NCBI GenBank assembly: GCA_963807925.1
Contig: CAWEDP010000002.1
Location: forward strand, 2,976,001-3,040,000
From: CAWEDP01 sp963807925
Lineage (GTDB): Bacteria; Acidobacteriota; Vicinamibacteria; Vicinamibacterales; CAVVIG01
Direction of reading: 5' to 3'
Length of the DNA stretch: 64,000 nucleotides
The notes beneath the pieces were generated by a model. That model saw only the letters and a list, made by a program, of their open reading frames with translations. It was not told the origin of the DNA and ran no database searches. Each line of letters begins with the position of its first letter. Position 1 is the first letter of the stretch. The position numbers were made by a program, and so were the translations under genes. Below, in pieces: positions 27,715-36,432 of this stretch.

Positions 27715-29675
27715 CACTTCTTCTCCTGGATGGTTCGGTACACCGCTTCGATGAACATGTCGGTCGTCCACGGTCCGCTGGTGGACCCGTACCGCCGGTC
27801 GAAGTCCATCGTCGGCTGCGCCGCCTGGACCTGCCGGAGCGTCATCCCCTTGTGCTTCAGGTCGCGGACTCTGTCGCGAATCATCACCAGCATGTTGCGG
27901 TACGACGCGACGTCGGCGGTGTCGGACACGCGCCCGCGGCCCGGAATCACCCATGTGCCTCCCTGGCTCCGGTACTCGGCGACCGCCAGATCGAGGATGT
28001 GGTTGAGGCCGTCGATGACGCCCTGGATAGTCCCGCCCTTCGGGACGTCGATTATCGGATAGCTCACCGTCGAGAACAGGTCCCCGGCGCTGATGACCTC
28101 GGAGTGGCGGAAGTACACGAAGCTGTCGCCGTCGGTGTTGGCGGCCGGCGCGTGGTACACGATGACCGCCTCCCCGTTGAAATACTCCGGAAGCTTCTGA
28201 AACTCGTCGAAGTAGGTGTCGGTCGGTTGCGCCGCGGCGGGCGCCGGCGTCTGGGTGCCGCCGGGATCGTTCATGCGGTTGAGGACGTTCTCGTGCGCGA
28301 CGATAGACGCAACGCGCCCGACGTTGGCGACGGCGCTGCCGAAGCCGCCGCCGCGCGGGAAGAAGCCGGACGCGGCGATCTTCTCGTTGCCGCCGACATG
28401 CTCCGGCGCCGCGCTGGTGTCGATGATGTAGCGCACCGGCCTGGGCGGCGCCGGCGAGCTGATCACCGCGTTCATGTACGGGCTCGCCCAGCCCCAGGCC
28501 CCGGGGCAGTTCGCGCCGATGCAGCCGTTCGCGACGGGCGGACCGACGACCGCGCTCGCCAGTTGCCTGACCGCCCCGAGCACCTTGTCCGTCATCTGCG
28601 CCGACCCGGTGTTCACCAGCAGCAGGCCGTCGGCGCCGACCGACACCGTGATGTTGGTGCCGTCGGCAATCATCAGGTAGGCGTTGCCCTGCACCGGCAG
28701 AACATGCACGTCGCCGTCTCTGGGGCTCTGCTCCGCGATGCGCCGGTCGACGGGCACCGCCGATCGCGACGCCGGAACTGTCAGGGCGTTCGCCGCCGTT
28801 GCGCCGCTCAGGACCTTTCGATACTCCGGGTACAACGTCTTGACGCCGCCGCGGGCGGCCTCAGGGGGCACCCACGTTTCCTTCTTCAGCCACTCGCCGA
28901 GCGCGGTGTTCTGCCCCGGGAGGAAGTGCGGCACCCAGTGCCGGTCGGTCCCCCCGTTCTCGGCGAACGACGATCCGTTGCAGGTTTCCATCGCCACGTT
29001 CGACGTCAGGTCGATCATGTAGGTCGTCGAGTGGACGTAGGGCTCGTCCATGTAAATCGGATCGTCGACAACGGTGACGATGGTGAGAATGTCGCCGTGA
29101 CGGGTGAGGTAGTCGGTGAGCGTGTACATGTCGCTCGTCTGAGGACCACCGCGCTTCAGATACCCGTCCTTGAGGTGCGTGGTGGTGACCTCGAGCGTAT
29201 TCCCGACCCACCGGCCGGTGGAGAACCCGGTCCACGAGTGCGGCGCCCAGGCCGGCGGATGCGGGCGGCCGTCCATGAAGATCGGCCAGTCGAGCGACCG
29301 CATGAACTGCACGTGATACGCGCGGACCTCGCGCGTGAGCGGATCCTGTTCCTTGAGAATGCGGGCGCCGCCGAGCCCGCGCCACTGGTGGGGCGCCGAA
29401 TGGGGCCGGCACTGATATTCCGGCGTGCCCCAGATGGACTCGGCGCTCGTGTCCGCGCGCATCCGGCCGGCGTCGTTGAAGGGGATCCCGAGGTAGTCGC
29501 CGAGCGGCGGCTGGGCCGTCGTGTCCTCTTCGTGGTTCTCGAGCCGCCATTCGCCGGAAATGTCCGGCGGATTCTGCGGGCGCGGCGGCTGGGCGAGCAA
29601 CGGGACCGTCGCCAGCACCGCCAGCAGGCACAGCGGAAACCGCATTCCGCGACCGGACCACGCCGTTTTCGTCAT
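27714..29675 (-). CDS. Exported two-domain protein with degenerate MBL-fold C-terminus
   Basis: This 653-residue exported protein has a signal peptide (FPLCLLAVLATVPLLAQ). Residues about 35-290 resemble the unknown family at 11632 and 29802 (ISGEWRLENHEED, DGRPHPPAWAPH, GRWVGNTLEVTTTHLKDG). Residues about 325-640 have the metallo-beta-lactamase layout, but the metal ligands are replaced. The HxHxDH position reads S-A-A-P-E-H at 421-426, the usual HTDGD reads NTDGD at 513-517, and PGHG reads PGRG near 578-581. Only SAGDLF keeps its aspartate. Loss of at least four ligands suggests a non-catalytic or altered enzyme. GAGGGCGT precedes ATG 29675. It is coupled to the DUF6152-like gene downstream. 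Confidence 0.72.
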   Translation of the reverse strand: MTKTAWSGRGMRFPLCLLAVLATVPLLAQPPRPQNPPDISGEWRLENHEEDTTAQPPLGDYLGIPFNDAGRMRADTSAESIWGTPEYQCRPHSAPHQWRGLGGARILKEQDPLTREVRAYHVQFMRSLDWPIFMDGRPHPPAWAPHSWTGFSTGRWVGNTLEVTTTHLKDGYLKRGGPQTSDMYTLTDYLTRHGDILTIVTVVDDPIYMDEPYVHSTTYMIDLTSNVAMETCNGSSFAENGGTDRHWVPHFLPGQNTALGEWLKKETWVPPEAARGGVKTLYPEYRKVLSGATAANALTVPASRSAVPVDRRIAEQSPRDGDVHVLPVQGNAYLMIADGTNITVSVGADGLLLVNTGSAQMTDKVLGAVRQLASAVVGPPVANGCIGANCPGAWGWASPYMNAVISSPAPPRPVRYIIDTSAAPEHVGGNEKIAASGFFPRGGGFGSAVANVGRVASIVAHENVLNRMNDPGGTQTPAPAAAQPTDTYFDEFQKLPEYFNGEAVIVYHAPAANTDGDSFVYFRHSEVISAGDLFSTVSYPIIDVPKGGTIQGVIDGLNHILDLAVAEYRSQGGTWVIPGRGRVSDTADVASYRNMLVMIRDRVRDLKHKGMTLRQVQAAQPTMDFDRRYGSTSGPWTTDMFIEAVYRTIQEKK

Positions 29676-29748
29676 ACGCCCTCTGCCGCGGCGATTATGG
29701 CCCCCCGCCGTCGCTTCTTCAAGGTCACAGTCCTCAGGGCCCTCGCCC

Positions 29749-29754
29749 TATACT
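29749..29754 (+). promoter_or_regulatory. -10 motif TATACT before unknown-family gene
   Basis: TATACT lies 47 bp before the ATG at 29802, followed by an AAGGAGG ribosome site just before the start. No good -35 hexamer is seen at 16-18 bp. Confidence 0.4.
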
Positions 29755-29801
29755 GAGAAGCGGTCACCCGAGGCTGCAGCATTCGATTCAAGGAGGATGC
29801 G

Positions 29802-30893
29802 ATGAGCAGGCGACTGATGTCCGCGATCGCGGTGGCCGTGACGCTCGCAGCGGGCGTCGTCTCCGGTCAGACGCCCGCGCGGACGGCGAAGACCGAGGGC
29901 GCGTCGAAGCGCTGGAGCGCGCCGCGCACGCCGTGGGGCGATCCGGATCTGCAGGGAACGTGGAGCACCGACGATATGCGCAGCGTCCCGATGCAGCGGC
30001 CGCAACAGTTCGCCGGCCGCGCCGAGCTGAGCGACGAGGAGTTCGCCGAGCGGGCCGCAGCGCAGGCGAAGGCGAAGGAGCAGGAAGCCAATCGATCCAC
30101 GGCCACCGCCTTCGGCTTCGACGTCGGGTTCCGGGCCTTCCGTCAAACCTCCATCGTCGTGGAGCCGGCCGACGGACGCATTCCGCCGCTGACGCCCGAG
30201 GCGCAGCGGCGCACGGCCGACGTGCAGCGGCAGCGCGCGACGGCGCCCGCGTCATGGGAGGACCGGAGCTTCTACGATCGGTGCATCACGCGCGGCGTCC
30301 TCGGCTCCGCGCTGCCGGTCATCTACGGCAACGGCAACCGGATCGTCCAGACGGCGGGGTACTTCGCGATCACCTACGAGATGGTGCACGACACGCGCAT
30401 CATCCCGCTCGACGGCCGGCCGCATCTCTCGCCCAAGCTGCACGAGTACCTGGGCGACGGCCGCGGGCATTGGGAAGGCAACACCCTCGTCGTCGAGACG
30501 ACGAACTTCCGGGGGAACACGACCGGGGCCGGTCCCAACGGCGGCGGCACGCCGGCGAGCGACGCGTTGCGGCTCGTCGAGCGCTTCACGCGCGTCGCGG
30601 ACGATCGGATCGATTACGAGGTGACGATCGAGGATCCCAAGACGTACGCGCGGCCGTGGAAGATCCTGCTGCCGTTCACGACCCAGCCGGGCTACCAGCT
30701 GCTGCCGTACGAATGTCACGAAGGCAACCTGGCGATCGCCAATATCCTGAGCGCCGCGCGCTCGGAAGACCGCGCCGTCGAGGAGGCCGTGAAGAAGGGG
30801 TTGCCGCCGCCCCCGTCATCGGCGTGGCAAGGCAACGGGGTGAACGGCGGCGGCGCGCCGCCTGCACAAGCGCCCGCGCCGCCGCAGCGGTGA
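29802..30893 (+). CDS. Exported protein of unknown family (paralogue of 11632-12708)
   Basis: I do not recognise a function. The 363-residue protein has a signal peptide (LMSAIAVAVTLAAGVVSGQ), followed by TPWGDPDLQGTWSTDDMRS, FAGRAELSDEEFAERAAAQ, GNGNRIVQTAGYFAITYEM, DGRPHLSPKLHEYLGDGRG, HWEGNTLVVETTNF and a closing YECHEGNLAIANIL block. Every block occurs in the same order in the 11632-12708 protein. The C-terminal 30 residues are proline/glycine-rich and probably disordered. The start follows CAAGGAGGATGCG, an excellent ribosome site. It stands alone, divergent from the degenerate MBL gene and convergent with a DUF4097-like gene. Confidence 0.78.
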   Translation: MSRRLMSAIAVAVTLAAGVVSGQTPARTAKTEGASKRWSAPRTPWGDPDLQGTWSTDDMRSVPMQRPQQFAGRAELSDEEFAERAAAQAKAKEQEANRSTATAFGFDVGFRAFRQTSIVVEPADGRIPPLTPEAQRRTADVQRQRATAPASWEDRSFYDRCITRGVLGSALPVIYGNGNRIVQTAGYFAITYEMVHDTRIIPLDGRPHLSPKLHEYLGDGRGHWEGNTLVVETTNFRGNTTGAGPNGGGTPASDALRLVERFTRVADDRIDYEVTIEDPKTYARPWKILLPFTTQPGYQLLPYECHEGNLAIANILSAARSEDRAVEEAVKKGLPPPPSSAWQGNGVNGGGAPPAQAPAPPQR

Positions 30894-30900
30894 GCGACCA

Positions 30901-30922
30901 GGGTCCGGCGTGAGCCGGGCCC
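30901..30922. terminator. Hairpin between convergent genes
   Basis: GGGTCCGGC pairs with GCCGGGCCC (one G-T wobble) around a GTGA loop, 7 bp after one stop codon and 4 bp before the convergent stop. No T-run follows, so termination would need help; the shape also resembles the dispersed palindrome family. Confidence 0.45.
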
Positions 30923-30926
30923 TCGC

Positions 30927-31757
30927 TCATTCGATGTCGGTGGACCCGGATCCGGTCGACGTCTCGATCCGCGCGCCGCCGCCGCCGACCTTGCCGGCGA
31001 GGCGATGTCTGGACACCTCGCCCGTGACCTCGAGCGCGTGAGCGGTGCGAATGGACCCCGATCCGGTGCTGGCCTCGAGATCGAAGTGCGCGCCGGCCGG
31101 AACCCGCAGGTCGATGCGGCCCGATCCGGTGCGCACGCTCCAGTCGCGGCGGGGCTCGCCTTCCACGCTGATGCGGCCGCTCCCGGCACGAACCCGCACG
31201 GCGCCCCGGGCGCCGGCAATCACGATCGCGCCCGATCCGGTTCTGACGTCCAGGTCGCCCGATCCGACCTCCGTCACCTCGACCCGTCCGCTGCCGGCGC
31301 GCACGTCGACCGATCCGCCGACACCCTCGATCGCCTGGCTGCCGGAGCCGGACCGCGATCGAACCCGCGAATCGGACGGCACCAGGACGTCGTAGCTGAT
31401 GCTGACGTTGTTCCGCAGCGCCCAGCCCAGGCCCTCGCCGATCGTGATCGTGTTGCCGCTCTGGTCGACGGGCGGGCGCGCCTCGATCTCCTTGACCTGC
31501 TGGTCGCCCGTCTCGCCGCTCAGGAAATCGCCATGCGCACGAATCTCGGCGACGACGCGCACCCGGTTCTGCGAGCCGGCGCGGATCTGGATGCGGCCCG
31601 ATCCGGTGGCCACCGTCAGGTCCACGGGACCGGTGACCGACAGCGTCCGATCGAACGATCCGGTGGCGCCGAAGCCCTCGGCGTCGAGGCCGCACGCCGC
31701 CGTCGAGAGGCCGACGGCGAGGGCCCCAAGAAAGGCGATGCGACGGGTCGTGGTCAT
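30927..31757 (-). CDS. Lipoprotein with DUF4097-like beta-helix domain
   Basis: This 276-residue protein has a lipoprotein signal (RRIAFLGALAVGLSTAAC), with Cys as the likely lipidated residue. The mature part is a right-handed beta-helix of the DUF4097 type, with a repeating Gly-Ser-Gly-(R/A/S)-(I/V) turn every 19-22 residues: ATGSGRIQIRAGS, RAGSGRVEVTEVGS, RTGSGAIVIAGARG, RAGSGRISVEGEP, RTGSGRIDLRVPA, STGSGSIRTAHAL. Start ATG 31757 was chosen for the lipobox; the upstream codons do not look coding. Function is unknown; such proteins are often linked to envelope stress systems. It lies downstream of the TPR gene. Confidence 0.78.
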   Translation of the reverse strand: MTTTRRIAFLGALAVGLSTAACGLDAEGFGATGSFDRTLSVTGPVDLTVATGSGRIQIRAGSQNRVRVVAEIRAHGDFLSGETGDQQVKEIEARPPVDQSGNTITIGEGLGWALRNNVSISYDVLVPSDSRVRSRSGSGSQAIEGVGGSVDVRAGSGRVEVTEVGSGDLDVRTGSGAIVIAGARGAVRVRAGSGRISVEGEPRRDWSVRTGSGRIDLRVPAGAHFDLEASTGSGSIRTAHALEVTGEVSRHRLAGKVGGGGARIETSTGSGSTDIE

Positions 31758-31941
31758 GGCGTAGTCGTCGGTCCAGCCGTTCACGAGACGTTTGACGAAG
31801 AGACGGCGCCGAGGGTTCCCTGACGCGTCCTTCGATCCGTCTGACGCTCGACGTCGTGCGGGTTGGCGATACGGGCGATTGAGACCTGGCGGTCGCTTCG
31901 CGAGCCGATGCCGTGAGATCGCCGGAGCCGGCCGTGCCCCT

Positions 31942-32685
31942 CTAGCGCACGCTCTCGAGCAGCGCACGCGCCTTCGCCTTGAATTCCTGGTCCTCCGGAT
32001 CCCAGTCCCGGTCGCGCGGCGCGTCGATCACCGCCTGGAGCTCCCCTCGCGCCTCCATCCGGCGGCCTTCGTCGAGCAGCAGCTCGCCGAGGAAGAAATG
32101 CGAGACCGTGCTGGCCGGGTTGTACTTCAGCGACGCGCGCAGGTGTTGCTCCGCGAGCGTTCTGTTGCCGCCGAACAGACGCGGCACCCTGGCATACCAG
32201 CGCCCCAGCGCCCGATCGGCGGAGCCATCGAGGTACGCGGCGTCGAGCCGGAGCACGGTCTCGAGCTCCTCCTTGATCGTGCGGCGGTACCTGAGTCCTG
32301 CCGTCTTGGACCGCTCGCCGAGCGCACCCAGGTCGGCGGCGAGCCAGAAGTGGCCTTCGGGGCGATCCGGTTGGAGCAGGATCGCGACGCGCGCGCGCGC
32401 GGCGCCGTCTTCGAGCGCGCCGTCGCGCTCGTTCTCCGGGAGATGGTCGCCGAGCCAATAGTCGGCTCGCGCCAGCTTCCACGCGGCCTCGAAGTCTTTC
32501 GGATCGCGCGCGAGCGCGCCGGTCCACAACTGGGCGGCGCGCCTCGCGTTCGACAGGTTGGTGCGATCGGCGTACAGCCGATCGGCCTCGCCAGACGGCA
32601 GCTGGGCTGCCACTGCGGAGCCGCGGCACAACAGCGCGGCGCAGACAACCGCAAGGCGTCGAGTGCGTGCTGACCGGTCGGCCAT
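31942..32685 (-). CDS. TPR-like exported protein (TRAP transporter TatT-component family)
   Basis: This 247-residue exported helical-repeat protein matches the TatT-type TRAP-associated family. A signal-like N-terminus (RRLAVVCAALLCRGSAVAAQ) is followed by TPR-like helices: DPKDFEAAWKLARADYWLG, AARARVAILLQPDRPEGHFW, TIKEELETVLRLDAAYLDGS, ADRALGRWYARVPRLFGGN, AEQHLRASLKYNPASTVSHF. No TRAP permease genes are near, so a transport role is not supported here and a scaffold role is equally likely. It is followed by a 184-bp spacer with nothing recognisable before the DUF4097-like gene. Confidence 0.78.
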   Translation of the reverse strand: MADRSARTRRLAVVCAALLCRGSAVAAQLPSGEADRLYADRTNLSNARRAAQLWTGALARDPKDFEAAWKLARADYWLGDHLPENERDGALEDGAARARVAILLQPDRPEGHFWLAADLGALGERSKTAGLRYRRTIKEELETVLRLDAAYLDGSADRALGRWYARVPRLFGGNRTLAEQHLRASLKYNPASTVSHFFLGELLLDEGRRMEARGELQAVIDAPRDRDWDPEDQEFKAKARALLESVR

Positions 32686-32790
32686 GGCGCGTCCCTGGCT
32701 CGGTCCCCGAGCCGCTCAAGCTGGAGGATAGTGCCATGAAACGCCTTGCCGTGCCGGTCACGGTGCACGTCGAGCGTCGGATCGTTCTGG

Positions 32791-32796
32791 TATAGT
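32791..32796 (+). promoter_or_regulatory. -10 motif TATAGT, possible leaderless start
   Basis: TATAGT ends six bases before the ATG at 32803, leaving no room for a ribosome site. Transcription would start at about the A of ATG. A -35 is not clear. Confidence 0.42.
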
Positions 32797-32802
32797 CGCC
32801 GC

Positions 32803-33741
32803 ATGATCACACGCATTGTCGTGGCCCTCGCGCTGGCGGGCGTCGCCCTGCGATCGCCGGCCGCACAGGAACGAGCGAAGGCGCCCGACCTGGTGGGCAC
32901 CTACATGCTCGTCGGGCTGCAGCGTCCCTCAAACGGACAGGCGCCCGCGGCCATTGCCAACCCGCGCGGCATGCTCGTCTTCGATCGCGCGGGTCACGTG
33001 CTCGAGTTCACGACCACGGCCGGCCGGCCGCAGGGACCGATCGCCCAGCTCTCACCGGCCGACGTTCAGGCCGCGTTCAGGAACAACGGGGGGTTCTGGG
33101 GCAGCTACCGCGCCGACCAAGCCCACCGGATGCTGACGCTTCAGCCCGAGGGCGCCGTCAATCCCACGGTCATGGGACGCGAGATGACGCGCACGTACGA
33201 GCTCGCGAACGATCGCCTGATCGTCACCGCGCCGGCCGACGCGCCCGGCGTCGAGAAGAACATGCGGTGGACGTGGGAGCGCGTGCCGACGCTCGAGACG
33301 CTGACGCCGGCCGAGCGCCAGCTGGTGGGCTTCTGGCGGCACGTCGTCGAGCGCCGGGTCAACGCGGACACCGGCGCGGTGATCTCCGAAACGTACCGCG
33401 CTCCCAGCATCATCGTCTACACCCCGTCGGGGCTGGTCGGCGTGCATTTTCCGCCGCTCAATCGCAAGCCGTTCGCGGGCGATCTTCCGACCGACGATGA
33501 AGCCCGGGCCGTCTTCACCGGGTACGTGGGCTACTACGGGACCTACCTCGTGTACCCCGGCATCGTCTACCACCATCAGCTCGGAAGCCTGTTCAACGTT
33601 CCGACGTCGTTCAAGCGGTACTTCGAGATCACGGGAACCGAGATCAACCTGAAGTTCCCGCCGACGACGAACCAGGGGCAGACGGTCCGGACGATCGTGA
33701 CCCTGAAGCGGCTGAGCGGCGAGAAGGACATGCTTCCTTGA
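32803..33741 (+). CDS. Exported lipocalin-like domain protein, duplicated domain
   Basis: This 312-residue exported protein carries lipocalin-like (Pfam Lipocalin_5 type) domains. After a signal peptide (IVVALALAGVALRSPAAQ), the first copy starts LVGTYMLVGLQRPSNGQ and includes GMLVFDRAGHVLEF; a second starts LVGFWRHVVERRVNADTG and includes SIIVYTPSGLVGVHFPPLN and YYGTYLVYPGIVYHHQLGS. The two copies show internal duplication. Ligand is unknown. The start at 32803 was chosen because it begins the signal peptide and lies six bases after TATAGT. Confidence 0.78.
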   Translation: MITRIVVALALAGVALRSPAAQERAKAPDLVGTYMLVGLQRPSNGQAPAAIANPRGMLVFDRAGHVLEFTTTAGRPQGPIAQLSPADVQAAFRNNGGFWGSYRADQAHRMLTLQPEGAVNPTVMGREMTRTYELANDRLIVTAPADAPGVEKNMRWTWERVPTLETLTPAERQLVGFWRHVVERRVNADTGAVISETYRAPSIIVYTPSGLVGVHFPPLNRKPFAGDLPTDDEARAVFTGYVGYYGTYLVYPGIVYHHQLGSLFNVPTSFKRYFEITGTEINLKFPPTTNQGQTVRTIVTLKRLSGEKDMLP

Positions 33742-33781
33742 ACGGGCCCCCGCGGTGCTATCATCGCGTCGGAGGCCGGAG

Positions 33782-34534
33782 ATGCCGCGTCGATTCGGTC
33801 TGACTGCGCGCCTCCTCGCGGCGGGCGGATGCCTGCTCGCCGCCACGCCGGTTCGGGCTCAGGACTCGGGCGACGGCTTCCTGTTTCGGGCACCCCGAGG
33901 CACGGTCGCCGTGCGCGGCGGCTTCGATCGCGCATCGGCCGACAGCCAGCTGTTCAGGTTCGTCACCAACGAACTGACGCTCACCCGTCGCGACTTCAGC
34001 TCGGCGTCGGTGGTGCTCGACGTCGCGTACTCGCTGGGGGCGCGCACCGAACTCGTGTTCTCAGCGGGGACGGCGCGCTCGACCACGCCCTCGGAATTCC
34101 GGGGATGGCTCGACAACAACAATCAGCCCATCCAGCAGACCACGGTGTTCCAGCGCGTTCCGCTCACCGCGTCGGTCAAACAATATCTGGCGCCGCCCGG
34201 GCAATCGGTCGGACACTATGCGTGGATCCCGAAGCGCTACGCGCCCTATGTGGGGGCCGGCGGCGGGGCGATGTGGTACCGCTTCGGCCAGGGCGGCGAC
34301 TTCATCGACTTCGACACGCTCAACGTGTTCGGCGACGAGTTCACGTCAGACGGCTGGACGGCGACGGTGCACGCGTTCGCGGGTGTCGAGGTGTCGCTGA
34401 CGCCGCGCCTCGCCGTGACGACCGAGGGGCGTTACCAATGGGCGCACGCACCGCTCGGCGCCGATTTCTCGGGCTTCGATCGCATCGATCTGTCGGGCTT
34501 CAGCGTCACCACCGGCATCCTCGTTCGCTACTGA
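33782..34534 (+). CDS. Outer-membrane beta-barrel protein
   Basis: This 250-residue protein has a signal peptide (RLLAAGGCLLAATPVRAQ) and an alternating polar/hydrophobic pattern rich in Gly, Tyr and Phe, typical of a small beta-barrel: SASVVLDVAYSLGARTELVF, YAPYVGAGGGAMWYRFGQGG, ATVHAFAGVEVSLTPRLAVT. It ends with VRY, an aromatic C-terminal residue as in outer-membrane proteins. GGAGGCCGGAG precedes ATG 33782. Eleven bp separate it from the next gene, so the two are probably one transcript. Confidence 0.78.
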   Translation: MPRRFGLTARLLAAGGCLLAATPVRAQDSGDGFLFRAPRGTVAVRGGFDRASADSQLFRFVTNELTLTRRDFSSASVVLDVAYSLGARTELVFSAGTARSTTPSEFRGWLDNNNQPIQQTTVFQRVPLTASVKQYLAPPGQSVGHYAWIPKRYAPYVGAGGGAMWYRFGQGGDFIDFDTLNVFGDEFTSDGWTATVHAFAGVEVSLTPRLAVTTEGRYQWAHAPLGADFSGFDRIDLSGFSVTTGILVRY

Positions 34535-34544
34535 GGAGCACGTC

Positions 34545-35768
34545 ATGACTCGAACGCTGTCGGTCGCGGCCGCAGCAGTGATCGCGCTCACGCCGCTCGC
34601 CGCACGCGGCCAGGGTACCGATCCGAACTGGAACGCCTGGATCGGGTGCTGGGCGTCCGGACCGATGGACGCGGTCGCCGTGTCGCTCTCGCGGCCGGTG
34701 TGCGTGGTGCCGGCGGGGCCCTCGGGGGTCGACATCGTCGCCGTGCGCGACGGCCGGGAGGTCTCGCGCGAACACGTGGACGCGAGCGGCCTCCCGCAGA
34801 AGGCCGACCGCGAGGGATGCACCGGCAGCCAGACGGCGCGCTGGTCGGCGGACCGGCGACGGGTGTACCTGACGTCGACGCACCAGTGCTCCGGCGGCGC
34901 GACCCGGAGCTCGAGCGGGCTCATGGCCATGACGCCGGAAGGCGAATGGCTCGACATCGTCAGCGTGACGAGCGGCGAGGACACCGGCGTCCGCGTGCTC
35001 CGCCATCGCCCGATGGCCGAACCGTCGGGGCTGCCCTCGTCGGTCGCACAGTCGCTGCAGAAGGTTTCGCGCCCGGCGGTCGACGAACGCCGAACGCTGG
35101 CCGGTGCGCCGATCGGTCTGTCGGATATCGTCGAGGCGTCGCGCCAGGTGAGCGACTCGGTGGTGGCAGCATGGCTGAACGACGTGCGGCAGCGGTTGAA
35201 CGTCAATGCGGCGTCGCTTCGCGAGCTCGCGGCCGCCGGCGTTCCCGACCGCGTTGTCGACATGATGGTCGGCCTTGCCTATCCGGACGCGTTTTCGGTC
35301 CCGCCATCGCCGACGCGAATCGGCGCCTTGACGGGCGGCGAGCCAGGACCCGGCTTCGGCGGCGCGGACGCCGGTGACTTCGCCGGAGTGGATTCGGGCT
35401 GCGGTGTGGCCTTCTCGTTGTACGGGTGGGGCTGCTCGCCGTTCGGCTATTCGCCATTGGGGTTCCTGCCCTTCGGGTACCTGCCGTACGTGTACTCGCG
35501 CTACAACTACTCACCGTACGGGTTCTATCCGGGGGCATACGGCGGCTGGTACGCGGGCGGGCCGGCGGTGATCGGACCTCGACCGGCGGACACCAACGCG
35601 CACGGCCGGGTCGTCAACGGCCACGGATACTCGTCCGGTGATGGCGGCTCGGCGGCTTCCCCGCCCGCCAGCGCCGGAGGCAACGCCGGTGCCTCGGCCG
35701 GATCGAGCGGCGGCGGGTCGGTCGGCGCCACGAGCGACGGCGGCGGGCGCACGGCGCATCCCCGCTGA
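34545..35768 (+). CDS. Exported protein with aromatic/glycine-rich C-terminus, unknown
   Basis: I do not recognise a family. The 407-residue protein begins after GAGGAGCACGTC with a signal peptide (LSVAAAAVIALTPLAARG). A central helical part (NVNAASLRELAAAGVPDRVV) resembles the small fold seen in several acidobacterial hypotheticals. Residues about 290-345 are a low-complexity run dominated by Tyr, Phe, Gly and Pro with repeated SPFGYSPLGFLPFGYLPY-like units, and the last 55 residues are Gly/Ser/Ala-rich. It is 10 bp downstream of a beta-barrel gene, so an envelope role is likely. Confidence 0.68.
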   Translation: MTRTLSVAAAAVIALTPLAARGQGTDPNWNAWIGCWASGPMDAVAVSLSRPVCVVPAGPSGVDIVAVRDGREVSREHVDASGLPQKADREGCTGSQTARWSADRRRVYLTSTHQCSGGATRSSSGLMAMTPEGEWLDIVSVTSGEDTGVRVLRHRPMAEPSGLPSSVAQSLQKVSRPAVDERRTLAGAPIGLSDIVEASRQVSDSVVAAWLNDVRQRLNVNAASLRELAAAGVPDRVVDMMVGLAYPDAFSVPPSPTRIGALTGGEPGPGFGGADAGDFAGVDSGCGVAFSLYGWGCSPFGYSPLGFLPFGYLPYVYSRYNYSPYGFYPGAYGGWYAGGPAVIGPRPADTNAHGRVVNGHGYSSGDGGSAASPPASAGGNAGASAGSSGGGSVGATSDGGGRTAHPR

Positions 35769-35789
35769 GCGATCAACGAGGCGGACGCG

Positions 35790-36275
35790 CTAGTAGATCA
35801 TGAACTCCAGCAGGTTTCCGTCCGGATCGCGGACGTAGACGCTGGTCGAGGGCCGCCGGCGGCCGCCCTGTCTGGCGACCGGCCCTTCTTCGATGGTTGC
35901 GCCGGCGCGGTCCAGCATCGCACGCAGCGCCGCCGGCGTCCCGTCCCACACGAAGCAGAGATCGCCGCACGGCGGCTTCGCTGCGGGCGCGCGCAGCGTG
36001 AACGATGCGCGCTGCCACACCGCCGGGCGATGGAAGTTGATCATCTGGTCGCCGACGTAAACCGAGCACGCCTGCGCGTTCTCCACGACGTCCAACCCGA
36101 GGCGTCGATAGAACGCCAGCATGGCGTCGGTGTTCTGCATCGGCAGCGCCACGTGATCGAACCCGCGAATCCCACTCTCAGGAGCAGCAGTCACCGATCG
36201 CGTGTCGAGCGGACCGCCGGCAATCGAGGTGGCGCCGATTGCCGAAGCCGAGAGGAACTGTCGTCGAGAAACCAT
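35790..36275 (-). CDS. Tat-exported VOC (glyoxalase-fold) protein
   Basis: This 161-residue protein has a twin-arginine leader (VSRRQFLSASAIGATSIAGG) and then a single vicinal-oxygen-chelate domain: FDHVALPMQNTDAMLAFYRR, LGLDVVENAQACSVYVGD and the closing YVRDPDGNLLEFMIY, whose Glu is a usual metal ligand. VOC proteins act as lyases, dioxygenases or binding proteins, so substrate is open. It is convergent with the 34545 gene (stops 21 bp apart) and divergent from padR. The exported location is uncommon for VOC enzymes. Confidence 0.78.
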   Translation of the reverse strand: MVSRRQFLSASAIGATSIAGGPLDTRSVTAAPESGIRGFDHVALPMQNTDAMLAFYRRLGLDVVENAQACSVYVGDQMINFHRPAVWQRASFTLRAPAAKPPCGDLCFVWDGTPAALRAMLDRAGATIEEGPVARQGGRRRPSTSVYVRDPDGNLLEFMIY

Positions 36276-36388
36276 CGCGCGGCCTCCTTTCCATCCATCC
36301 AGTAGATCTGCACACGGTCATAGACTCTGCGCACCACCAAGTCTGCGTCCGGCGGGCTTGACGCGTTGACAGCCGTTTTGAGTCATGC

Positions 36389-36408
36389 TACCTTGCTATA
36401 ACAAGGTA
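36389..36408 (+). promoter_or_regulatory. Putative PadR operator (inverted repeat over -10)
   Basis: TACCTTG-CTATAA-CAAGGTA is a 7-bp inverted repeat around a 6-bp centre that contains a TATAA element. It lies 24 bp before the padR start at 36433. TTGACA is present at 36366-36371. PadR proteins usually repress themselves through such sites. Confidence 0.6.
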
Positions 36409-36432
36409 ACTGGACGTGACACGGTGCCCCCA

